13,763 bases of DNA from Synergistaceae bacterium UBA4088. Lineage in GTDB: Bacteria; Synergistota; Synergistia; Synergistales; Thermovirgaceae. Within the stretch, counting starts at the first letter, position 1. The number at the start of each line of letters is the position of its first letter. Made by a program: the position numbers and the translations under genes. The stretch spans positions 3,073-16,835 of the forward strand of contig DFYG01000136.1 in the NCBI GenBank assembly GCA_002382605.1, given 5' to 3'. Positions 6,599 to 13,515 of the stretch are shown piece by piece. The notes under the pieces are model-generated. The model was not told where the DNA came from. It did not search any database and was given only the letters and a program-made list of their open reading frames with translations.

Positions 6599-8281
6599 GT
6601 GATAGGGAAAGTCCCAATTTCCCGGCTTTCCCTGTGGAAGCTTGACGACAGGTCAAAGGCCCTTGCCGAAAGGGTCCCCTGCTCTGTGCTGACAGCTCTC
6701 CTGCTTGGAATGAGAGGAGTTTCGGAGCAAAATGTTTCTGAGGCCCGGGCATGGCTGCGGCCGGACCTCGATGATTCGCTTGAGCGTGTTGCACTGGGCA
6801 CCTCCTCCAGAGAAGCGGCGATCCTTTGGAGAAAGATGGAGGGTGCAGAAAGGGTTGTCGTCTACGGGGATTACGATGTCGACGGCGCATGTGCGACCAC
6901 CCTGGCGATGGAGCTTGCACTCGCAAGCTTCCGTGAGGTCAGGTATTTCATCCCCCACAGGCACCGGGAGGGTTACGGTGTCCATGAGAACATCGTCAGA
7001 AATATAGCCAGGAACGGCTGTGACCTGCTTATTGCGGTCGATTGCGGGACCCGCGACATGAATGCCCTGAAGGCAGCCAGGGATATGGGTGTCCCGGTGA
7101 TCGTCTTCGATCACCATGTCCCGGGGGATTCTCTCCCGGAAGGGGCAGTCGTGGTGAACCCCCACGCCGGAGGCGACGATGTTTCGAGAACGCTCTGCGG
7201 AACCGGGGTTTTATGGGTATGGGCGCGTAAAGAGAAGATCGCGCCGTCAGGGTGGCTTGCCGGGAGGACAGATCTTGTCGCCCTGGCGACTCTTGCGGAT
7301 CATGTTCCCCTGGGGAGTCTTAACAGGGGGCTGGTCTCGAGTGGAATGGAAGCGATAAGGCTTGCACAAAGAAGGGGTCTGCGGTCGCTTCTTTCCGCGA
7401 TCGGTACTGACTGCCAGAGTGTCGACGAGGAGATACTGGTAATGAAGGTCATACCCTGCCTCAACGCGGCAGGCAGGCTCGGGCTGGCGGATATTTCAGT
7501 CGAGGTTCTCCTCGGCGGGACGGGGCTGGAGAATAACATCCTGGAGCTGGTTAGGCTCAACAGGAAGAGGCAGTCGCTTTCAGGGGAGATCCTTGAAGAT
7601 GTCCTTCCGAGAGTCTCAGGCGGAGAGTCGCTTGTATTGAGCGACTTCTCCTGGCCGGTTGGGGTTCTGAGCGGTGTGGCAAGCCGGATCTGCTCGGAGA
7701 CGGGACTTCCGGTGGCGCTGGCTTCTCTTTCAGGCGACCATGTCAGAGGCACGCTAAGGGTTCCGCCGGGAGTCGATGCGCTGGATGTTCTCGACCGCCT
7801 ATCCTCTGGATTGCTCACCTGGGGGGGGCACCGTTTCGCAGCCGGATTTTCCGTTCCGGTCGACGGATGGCAGGAAGTCCGGGTGAAGATGGAGGAGATG
7901 CTTTTCTCCCTGAAACCTGTTCCGGAGCTTTTGCAGGCGATCGAGATATCGCCCGGTGATCTGACGGAGAAAGAGATCAGGTCGATGTCAGAGTTGGGGC
8001 CCTTCGGATCCGCCAACCCCCACCCGGTCTTTTTTTCTCCAGCATCGGGCAGCGTAACTTTTGAACCTCTCGGCAGGGATGGAAAACATCTCAGGGTCCG
8101 CAACGGGGGTTTCGAATTTCTTGCGTTCGGAGGGGCTCCCATCTCCGGATGCATCCTGGATTCTCTGGGCTGGACCTATCGCCCCAGGATCAACAAATGG
8201 CAGGGCAGGAGCAGGGTTGACCTGGTGATCGGATCCATAGTGGTCAGCGACGGCTTCGTGATGGAAGGGTGCGACTCTTGA
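6599..8281 (+). CDS. recJ: Single-stranded-DNA-specific 5'-3' exonuclease RecJ
   Basis: RecJ degrades single-stranded DNA 5' to 3' in recombination (RecF pathway), mismatch repair and base-excision repair. The 560-residue length is close to E. coli RecJ (577). The DHH phosphoesterase motifs are complete: GDYDVDG (90-96), HRHREGYGVH (120-129), AVDCGT (146-151), the DHH itself (D171-H173) and LADHVPL (232-238). The DHHA1 domain has the PCLNAAGRLG stretch and WGGHRFAAGF with the GGH at 409-411. The rest matches the OB-fold and C-terminal region (FGSANPHPVFF). The start is GTG at 6599 after AAAGGAAG, 12 bases from lapA. Its stop overlaps the rel start in TTGA. The WGGH codons contain a G8 run (7821-7828), a possible slippage site. 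Confidence 0.96.
   Translation: MIGKVPISRLSLWKLDDRSKALAERVPCSVLTALLLGMRGVSEQNVSEARAWLRPDLDDSLERVALGTSSREAAILWRKMEGAERVVVYGDYDVDGACATTLAMELALASFREVRYFIPHRHREGYGVHENIVRNIARNGCDLLIAVDCGTRDMNALKAARDMGVPVIVFDHHVPGDSLPEGAVVVNPHAGGDDVSRTLCGTGVLWVWARKEKIAPSGWLAGRTDLVALATLADHVPLGSLNRGLVSSGMEAIRLAQRRGLRSLLSAIGTDCQSVDEEILVMKVIPCLNAAGRLGLADISVEVLLGGTGLENNILELVRLNRKRQSLSGEILEDVLPRVSGGESLVLSDFSWPVGVLSGVASRICSETGLPVALASLSGDHVRGTLRVPPGVDALDVLDRLSSGLLTWGGHRFAAGFSVPVDGWQEVRVKMEEMLFSLKPVPELLQAIEISPGDLTEKEIRSMSELGPFGSANPHPVFFSPASGSVTFEPLGRDGKHLRVRNGGFEFLAFGGAPISGCILDSLGWTYRPRINKWQGRSRVDLVIGSIVVSDGFVMEGCDS
7622..7651 (+). other. Hairpin inside recJ
   Basis: GGAGA-GTCGCT (7622-7632) pairs with AGCGAC-T-TCTCC (7640-7651), an 11-bp stem with one bulged T and a 7-base loop. 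No T-run follows. Its role is unknown, and it may be chance. Confidence 0.35.
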
Positions 8282-10581
8282 ACGACGAGAAGAGAATTAT
8301 CCGGGACATGGTTGGTGTTCATGGATCATCCGGGGTTGACCAGGTGGAGGTAAAGAGACTGCGTCTCCTGAGGGACAGCTTTGTCGGCCGGTTCCCCGAG
8401 GATTCCAGGGTCATACCAGTAAAGATGGCCTGGCACGAATTCTGGGGAAAGGCATGCCGTTATCTGAGCAGAGATGACCTGATCCGCTGCGGAGAAGCTG
8501 TGGTCTTTGCTTCTGAAGCACACGGGAAACAGACCAGGCTGACAGGTGACCCCTATATCATCCATACCATAGGAGTCGCGTCAGTTCTTGCCGACATGGA
8601 GCTCGATACCGACACTCTCGTAGCTGCCATTCTCCACGACGTCCTGGAGGATACCGGGACCGAAGCTGCCGCCATCAGGGAGCGCTTCGGAGAGCCAGTA
8701 CTTATCCTGGTGGACGGGGTCACCAAGCTTGGCAAGCTCCCCTTCAAAACCTTCGAGGACTACCAGGCCGAAAATCTCCGGAAGATGTTCCTTGTCATGG
8801 CCAAGGATATCCGGGTTGTCCTCATCAAACTTGGAGACCGACTTCACAACATGCGGACCATCCATGCGCTTCGCCGTGAGAAGCAGATGCGCATAGCCCG
8901 CGAGACACTCGAAATATACGCTCCCCTTGCACATCGCCTCGGCATCTACCAGATCAAGAGAGAACTCGAGGACCTCGCCTTCAAGGTCATCGACCCGGAA
9001 GCCTTTTTTGACATCAGACGCAGGGTCCGCAAAAAACTCCCCGAGAGGGAAGAGATCATCAAGCAGGCGATAGGTATTCTCCAGGAGCGCTTCAGAGAGG
9101 AGAACTTAGGCGCCTTCATCACGGGAAGGGCCAAGCATTTTTACAGCATCTACGAAAAGATGCGGAGAAAAAACCTGTCGCTTGAGGAGTTGTTCGATCT
9201 GCTCGCGCTTCGCATTATCGTCAAGGATGTCGCGGAGTGCTATTCGGCGCTGGGGATCGTCCACACTATATGGAAACCGCTCCCCGGCCAGTTCGATGAT
9301 TATATTGCCAACCCGAAGAACAATCTCTACCAGTCACTTCACACGGCAGTGATGGGGCCGAGCGGAGAACCGCTGGAGATACAGATACGGACCTCCGACA
9401 TGAACTGGATAGCGGAGTACGGTATTGCGGCGCACTGGAGGTACAAGGAGAATAGCAAGAAACTGGACGAACTCGACGAACGGCTGTCGTGGATCAGGCA
9501 GGCTCTGGAGACACAGCCCGAGGGAGGGGGAGCCTCTGAGTTCCTGGAGCATGTCAAGGCGGATGTGCTCTCGTCGGAGGTTTTCGTGTTCACCCCCAAG
9601 GGCGACGTGATCTCCCTGCCAGGGGGATCGACTCCCATCGACTTCGCATACGCCATTCATACAGAGGTCGGGAACAAGTTTGTCGGAGCCATGCTGAACA
9701 ACAGGATAGTTCCGATCGACTACGAGCTTCAGAACGGAGACATAATCAAGATACTCACATCTCCTCAGGGACACCCTTCACGGGACTGGATGAAGGTCGC
9801 GAGGAGCGGCAAGGCCCGGAGCAAAATAAGACTGTGGCTCAGGCAGGTCGATAAATCCGACCGCGAGGAGAAGATCGAACGCGGAAGGGATATGCTCCTC
9901 AAGGAACTTCACCGTCGCGATGGAGAACGCGTGGGGGATGCTCCTCTTTCCGGATCGATACTCAACAAGCTTGCCAGCGACCAGGGGTTCGCGAACGGTG
10001 ATGAACTTCTCTGCGCCATCGGCGGCGGGGGACAGAGCCAATCCTCGATCGCCGCGAAATATCTGGAACTTGGTGCCTCCCACGCCCCCGCCCAGGTGGA
10101 GATCGAAGAGCCCGGAGAAAAGACCCAGGCATCAAAACGCGAACTCGAGACCGAGATCGTGGTTGAGGGATCAAGAGGTGTCCTTGTCTCCCTGGCCAAC
10201 TGCTGCAAGCCTGTCCCGGGGGATGAGATAGTCGGCTATGTGACCAAAACCAGGGGGATAACCATTCACAGGACGGGTTGCCCGAACGTCGAGGGCAACC
10301 CGTCCGACCGCAAGGTGGAGGTCTCCTGGGGGGATCTTCGTTCAGCGCGCTATTCTGCCAGACTCAAACTTGAAGGTGCCGACAGGCCGGGTCTTTTCGC
10401 AGATGCCGCGCAGGCCATTAACGGTCTTGACGGCACCATAACGCAGGTCAGGGCATTTGTGGCGGGAGGGACCCGGGGAAGGATGATAATTGATCTTGAG
10501 GTCAGGGATCTTGAACACATCTACAGGATCATCGCAAGGCTTAACTCGATCAAGGGTGTCATCGAAGTCATCAGGGGGTGA
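8278..10581 (+). CDS. rel: Long RelA/SpoT-family (p)ppGpp synthetase/hydrolase (Rel)
   Basis: Rel makes and degrades the alarmone (p)ppGpp in the stringent response. With 767 residues it has the full long-RSH order. The hydrolase domain has H96, HDVLEDT (H120, D121, E124, D125) and KLGDRLHNMRT (D187). The synthetase has GRAKHFYSIYEKM (283-295), LFDLLALRI and EIQIRT (367-372). A TGS domain starts near 433 (SEVFVFTPKGDVISLPGG), the zinc-finger domain has C642, C643, H664 and C668, and an ACT domain ends the protein. The synthetase has QFDD (338-341) where bifunctional enzymes have RFKD. The start is uncertain. TTG at 8278 has GAAGGG 8 bases upstream and overlaps the recJ stop as TTGA. GTG at 8269 adds three residues. 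ATG at 8425 would remove a 49-residue N-terminal extension. dtd follows 9 bases after the stop. Confidence 0.95.
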   Translation: MNDEKRIIRDMVGVHGSSGVDQVEVKRLRLLRDSFVGRFPEDSRVIPVKMAWHEFWGKACRYLSRDDLIRCGEAVVFASEAHGKQTRLTGDPYIIHTIGVASVLADMELDTDTLVAAILHDVLEDTGTEAAAIRERFGEPVLILVDGVTKLGKLPFKTFEDYQAENLRKMFLVMAKDIRVVLIKLGDRLHNMRTIHALRREKQMRIARETLEIYAPLAHRLGIYQIKRELEDLAFKVIDPEAFFDIRRRVRKKLPEREEIIKQAIGILQERFREENLGAFITGRAKHFYSIYEKMRRKNLSLEELFDLLALRIIVKDVAECYSALGIVHTIWKPLPGQFDDYIANPKNNLYQSLHTAVMGPSGEPLEIQIRTSDMNWIAEYGIAAHWRYKENSKKLDELDERLSWIRQALETQPEGGGASEFLEHVKADVLSSEVFVFTPKGDVISLPGGSTPIDFAYAIHTEVGNKFVGAMLNNRIVPIDYELQNGDIIKILTSPQGHPSRDWMKVARSGKARSKIRLWLRQVDKSDREEKIERGRDMLLKELHRRDGERVGDAPLSGSILNKLASDQGFANGDELLCAIGGGGQSQSSIAAKYLELGASHAPAQVEIEEPGEKTQASKRELETEIVVEGSRGVLVSLANCCKPVPGDEIVGYVTKTRGITIHRTGCPNVEGNPSDRKVEVSWGDLRSARYSARLKLEGADRPGLFADAAQAINGLDGTITQVRAFVAGGTRGRMIIDLEVRDLEHIYRIIARLNSIKGVIEVIRG
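10271..10305 (+). repeat. Perfect 13-bp inverted repeat inside rel
   Basis: GGACGGGTTGCCC (10271-10283) and GGGCAACCCGTCC (10293-10305) are exact reverse complements around a 9-base loop. The repeat codes for the segment around residues 666-676, next to the zinc-binding H664 and C668. There is no T-run, so it is not an ordinary terminator. Confidence 0.75.
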
Positions 10582-10590
10582 ATCGATCAG

Positions 10591-11043
10591 GTGCGTGCGG
10601 TAGTTCAGAGGGTTTCCAGGGCAAGAGTCCTAGTTGATGAAAAAATCACCGGTGAAATAGAGAATGGTCTGTGCGTTTTCCTCGGAGTCGCGCCGGAAGA
10701 CGGAGAAGATGAAATATTATGGATGGCGGAAAAGATCGTAAACCTGAGGATCTTCGAGGACAGCGCAGGGAAAATGAACCTGTCGCTGATGGATGAGGGA
10801 TGGGGTATGCTTGTGGTCTCACAGTTCACCCTCTACGGCGACTGCCGCAAAGGAAGACGTCCCTCCTTCGCGGGGGCCTGCGGCCCCGAAAAGGCGAAAT
10901 TACTCTATGAGAGATTTATCCAGGTTTCTTCCGGACTTGGTGTCAAGGTGGAAAGCGGGATCTTTCAGGCTTTCATGCGGGTAGAACTCTGCAACGACGG
11001 CCCTGTTACACTTATCATCGACACGGATGGAGGCTGCACATGA
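10591..11043 (+). CDS. dtd: D-aminoacyl-tRNA deacylase (Dtd)
   Basis: Dtd is a cytoplasmic dimeric enzyme that cleaves D-amino acids (and glycine mischarged on tRNA-Ala) from tRNA. The 150-residue product has the usual length. It opens with MRAVVQRVSRARVLVD and has the catalytic-pocket motif SQFTLYGD (77-84), the GRRPSF turn (88-93) and the Gly-cisPro motif in NDGPVT (135-140, G137-P138), which rejects L-amino acids. The start is GTG at 10591 after the AGGGGGTGA that spans the end of rel. It lies 9 bases after rel and overlaps the next gene as ATGA. Position directly after rel is conserved in many bacteria. All key residues are present. Confidence 0.96.
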   Translation: MRAVVQRVSRARVLVDEKITGEIENGLCVFLGVAPEDGEDEILWMAEKIVNLRIFEDSAGKMNLSLMDEGWGMLVVSQFTLYGDCRKGRRPSFAGACGPEKAKLLYERFIQVSSGLGVKVESGIFQAFMRVELCNDGPVTLIIDTDGGCT

Positions 11044-11681
11044 AGCTTGAAAGGTTCGCCCTCGGCGCATTATGGACAAACGGGTACCTGCTTTACGACG
11101 GATCCGGCACCGGCTTTTTCGTCGATCCCGGAGGAGATCCGGAGGAGGTCATTTCGGCAATAGAGGATAAGAGAATAAGACTTGAGTACATTCTCCTGAC
11201 CCACGGCCACGCCGACCACATTGCCGGAGTCGGCAAGCTGCGCGTTAAAGCAGGCAGGGGAGTTCTTATCCACCGGGATGACGCCTCCATGCTTTTCTCC
11301 CCGGAGTATAATCTATCCGCCTTCGTCGGGGAGAGACTGTCGGCAGCTCCGGCAGAGGGGGTATTTTCGGATGGGGATGTTTTTTCGATCGGTGATATTT
11401 CCATAAAGATCATCCATACTCCCGGCCATACACGGGGGAGTTCCTGTTTCCTGGTAGAAGAGGCCGGGGGGTCTCCGATACTGCTTTCGGGGGATACGCT
11501 TTTTGCGGGCGGAGTGGGAAGAAGCGATCTGCCCGGCGGCGATGAGCGGGTGCTTCTGGCCTCGCTGGAAAAACTAAAAGATCTCCCTGATAATATGAAG
11601 GTCTTTCCAGGACACGGACCCGGAACCACTATAGGCGAAGAGCGCAGATCCAATCCTTTCTGGCCGGGGGGGACATCTTGA
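11040..11681 (+). CDS. Metallo-beta-lactamase-fold hydrolase (glyoxalase II-like)
   Basis: This 213-residue protein is a cytoplasmic metallohydrolase of the glyoxalase II-like branch. The metal ligands are in place: THGHADH (H55, H57, D59, H60), HTPGHT (H130), SGDTLF (D152) and PGHG (H192). The beginning (NGYLLYD..TGFFVDPGG) is typical. I see no signal peptide and no C-terminal substrate domain of true glyoxalase II, so the substrate is not set. General thioester hydrolysis is a guess. The ATG at 11040 overlaps the dtd stop (ATGA), and its own stop overlaps the radC start (TTGA), so the three genes are probably translated together. A similar MBL gene next to dtd occurs in clostridia, to my knowledge. 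It is not an antibiotic-resistance gene. Confidence 0.9.
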   Translation: MKLERFALGALWTNGYLLYDGSGTGFFVDPGGDPEEVISAIEDKRIRLEYILLTHGHADHIAGVGKLRVKAGRGVLIHRDDASMLFSPEYNLSAFVGERLSAAPAEGVFSDGDVFSIGDISIKIIHTPGHTRGSSCFLVEEAGGSPILLSGDTLFAGGVGRSDLPGGDERVLLASLEKLKDLPDNMKVFPGHGPGTTIGEERRSNPFWPGGTS

Positions 11682-12373
11682 GCCTCGCGCTTGTCCCGGT
11701 CGCGGAACTTCCCCGGGAAAGACTCGAGAAATTCGGTCCCCAGGCCCTTTCACTCGCCGAACTCCTGGCGATACTCCTCAGGACCGGGGACAGGGAACGG
11801 AACGTTCTTGAGGTTTCCTCCCATCTTCTGAAGGAATTCGGGAGCCTCCAGGGGCTCGCGAGGACCTCCTTCAATGAATTTCTGAAGATCGGGGGGTTTG
11901 GCAAGGCAAAGGCAGCGTCTCTTGTCGCCGCCCTTGAACTGGCGAAAAGACTTCACGGTGAGGAGAAAGCATCGGAGGAAAGCGAAAAGGGCGAGACACC
12001 CCGCTCCTGTCTTGCCCGGTGGAGCGTGATCCTTGCCAGTGAGCCCAGGGAGTTCATCGTCGGAGTCTTCACAGACGAGCGCAACAAAGTGATCATGGAA
12101 GAAAAGATATCCTGGGGGGGTCTTGACGGAGCGGTACTGGACATGAAGTTCCTTCTTCGCAAGGCGATCCGTCTTGATGCGGGCGGGATCCTGTTGCTTC
12201 ATAATCATCCTGATGGCAGCCTGAACCCAAGTGTAGAGGACAGGCTTCTGACTGCCCACGTTGAGCGCAAACTGGAGGCTCTTGGTATTGATTTTCTGGG
12301 CCATTACATAGCAGCCGGGGGCGGCTTTTCGGAAGTCAGGCCGAATCAGTCCGACCGTGGCGGGATTTTCTGA
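11678..12373 (+). CDS. radC: RadC family protein (JAB/MPN domain, YicR-like)
   Basis: RadC proteins pair a helix-hairpin-helix part with a JAMM metalloprotease-like domain. The old claim of a repair role is disputed and the real activity is unknown. The 231-residue length is normal. Residues 10-37 carry the family start (LPRERLEKFGPQALSLAELL), and residues 69-91 a helix-hairpin-helix (LKIGGFGKAKAASL). The metal motif is HNHPDGSLNPSVED (H175, H177, S185, D188). The usual DH in the next strand reads GH (G208-H209), and a G7 run at 12114-12120 codes for part of SWGGLDG. The start is TTG at 11678, overlapping the MBL stop as TTGA. It stands just ahead of mreB, as in Bacillus. Confidence 0.94.
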   Translation: MSLALVPVAELPRERLEKFGPQALSLAELLAILLRTGDRERNVLEVSSHLLKEFGSLQGLARTSFNEFLKIGGFGKAKAASLVAALELAKRLHGEEKASEESEKGETPRSCLARWSVILASEPREFIVGVFTDERNKVIMEEKISWGGLDGAVLDMKFLLRKAIRLDAGGILLLHNHPDGSLNPSVEDRLLTAHVERKLEALGIDFLGHYIAAGGGFSEVRPNQSDRGGIF

Positions 12374-12390
12374 AAGTTGGTGAGGTGCAG

Positions 12391-13446
12391 GTGTTGGGTT
12401 CGATCTCCGGACTTTTCGGCAAGGATATCGGCATGGATCTTGGCACCGCGAACATCGTGGTGTATGTCAAGGGAAAGGGAGTAGTTATCAACGAACCAGC
12501 GGTAATAGCTTACCGCAGACCCACGAGGCGCTCTTCAAGGGAGATCATTGCCTACGGCAGCGAAGCCAAGGCCATGGCCGGCAAGACTCCTGTCGGGGTC
12601 GAGACCGTCAGACCTCTTCTCAATGGTGTCATAGCGGATTTCGACATGACCGGTGCCCTTATCAGGCACTTTCTGGAGAAGGCCAATAACGGTTTCCGTC
12701 TGTTCGGGCATCCCCGTGTGCTTGTGTGCGCGCCGGTCGAGGTAACGGAGGTCGAGCGCAAGGCGTTCATCGATGCCACGCTGGACGGCGGGGCGAGAGA
12801 GGCATATGTCGTGGAAGAGCCTGTCGCTGCGGCGATGGGCGTCGGTCTTCCGATCGACGAACCCCGGGGGAACATGATCCTCGATATAGGCGGAGGCACC
12901 AGCGAGATAGCAGTCCTCTCCCTCAACGGGGTTGTGGTAAGCAACTCTCTCCGGGTAGCCGGGGACGAGATGGATAACTCCATCATCAGCATGATGCGCC
13001 AGAAATACACTCTTGCCATAGGCTCAGCGACGGCCGAGGAGGTCAAGAACACGATCGGATCTGCCGACGCTATGGCCACGGAGAGGGATATCGAGGTCCG
13101 GGGGCGTAATCTCAAGGACGGACTTCCAAGAGCGATACGTATCTCCAGTGCCGAGGTAAGGGATGCCCTTGAACCGGTGATCGTTCAGATCATCGAGATG
13201 GTCCGTGAAACACTTGAGCGGACCCCCCCCGAACTTGCAAGGGACATCGTGGACCAGGGTCTGGTTATCACTGGCGGGGCATCTCTCCTCGAGGGACTTG
13301 ACAGGAGACTCTCCTCGAACCTGAACACACCCGTCCTTCGGGCGGAGAGGCCTCTGTTCTCTGTAGCCGAGGGTCTGGGGAAAATGCTGGAACAGTTCGA
13401 TTCGATCAAGAAGGTCCTTGTTTCAGTGGGACATGGAGTCCGCTGA
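12391..13446 (+). CDS. mreB: Rod-shape-determining actin-like protein MreB
   Basis: MreB forms membrane-bound antiparallel actin-like filaments that guide the elongasome and side-wall synthesis. The 351-residue product has the actin-fold nucleotide motifs: DLGTAN (16-21), VEEPVAAAMG with E143 (141-150), DIGGGTSEIAV (165-175), GDEMD (191-195) and GGASLLEGLD (295-304). The N-terminal MLGSISGLFGKDIGMDLG lines up residue for residue with E. coli MreB. For this reason, and because AGGTG (12383-12387) lies just upstream, I prefer the GTG at 12391. GTG at 12385 would add two residues and has a poorer site. A C8 run (13223-13230) encodes the TPP of ERTPPE. It follows radC by 17 bases and is followed by mreC. 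Confidence 0.96.
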   Translation: MLGSISGLFGKDIGMDLGTANIVVYVKGKGVVINEPAVIAYRRPTRRSSREIIAYGSEAKAMAGKTPVGVETVRPLLNGVIADFDMTGALIRHFLEKANNGFRLFGHPRVLVCAPVEVTEVERKAFIDATLDGGAREAYVVEEPVAAAMGVGLPIDEPRGNMILDIGGGTSEIAVLSLNGVVVSNSLRVAGDEMDNSIISMMRQKYTLAIGSATAEEVKNTIGSADAMATERDIEVRGRNLKDGLPRAIRISSAEVRDALEPVIVQIIEMVRETLERTPPELARDIVDQGLVITGGASLLEGLDRRLSSNLNTPVLRAERPLFSVAEGLGKMLEQFDSIKKVLVSVGHGVR

Positions 13447-13464
13447 GAAGTATCCGGCGGTGCA

Positions 13465-13515
13465 ATGACGATCTGGAAAGCATCCCTTCGAAAGCAGAGG
13501 TACACAAGTGCCTGA
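13465..13515 (+). CDS. Possible 16-residue leader ORF overlapping the mreC start
   Basis: ATG at 13465 opens a 16-residue reading frame (MTIWKASLRKQRYTSA) with GGCGG four bases before it. Its TGA (13513-13515) falls just inside mreC, in another frame. It could couple mreC translation to mreB, be the remains of a longer MreC N-terminus in a shifted frame, or be chance. Evidence is weak. Confidence 0.25.
   Translation: MTIWKASLRKQRYTSA
13496..13500 (+). promoter_or_regulatory. Ribosome-binding site for mreC
   Basis: AGAGG lies 7 bases before the GTG at 13508. An in-frame stop at 13466-13468 limits how far upstream mreC could start, so this site fixes GTG 13508 as the best start. Confidence 0.65.

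Noticed and set aside
7300..8154. Long open frame of 284 codons on the - strand
   Set aside because: It lies fully antisense to recJ, whose motifs are intact, and its Ser/Pro/Arg-rich translation is typical of a reverse frame in GC-rich coding DNA. No ribosome-binding site or family motif is seen.
10873..10887. GGGGCC-TGC-GGCCCC hairpin in dtd
   Set aside because: A 6-bp stem with no T-run in GC-rich coding sequence. It is expected by chance and codes for normal residues.
11040..11681. Metallo-beta-lactamase fold as a possible antibiotic-resistance gene
   Set aside because: No signal peptide, and the motifs and operon fit the general glyoxalase II-like hydrolases, not class B beta-lactamases.
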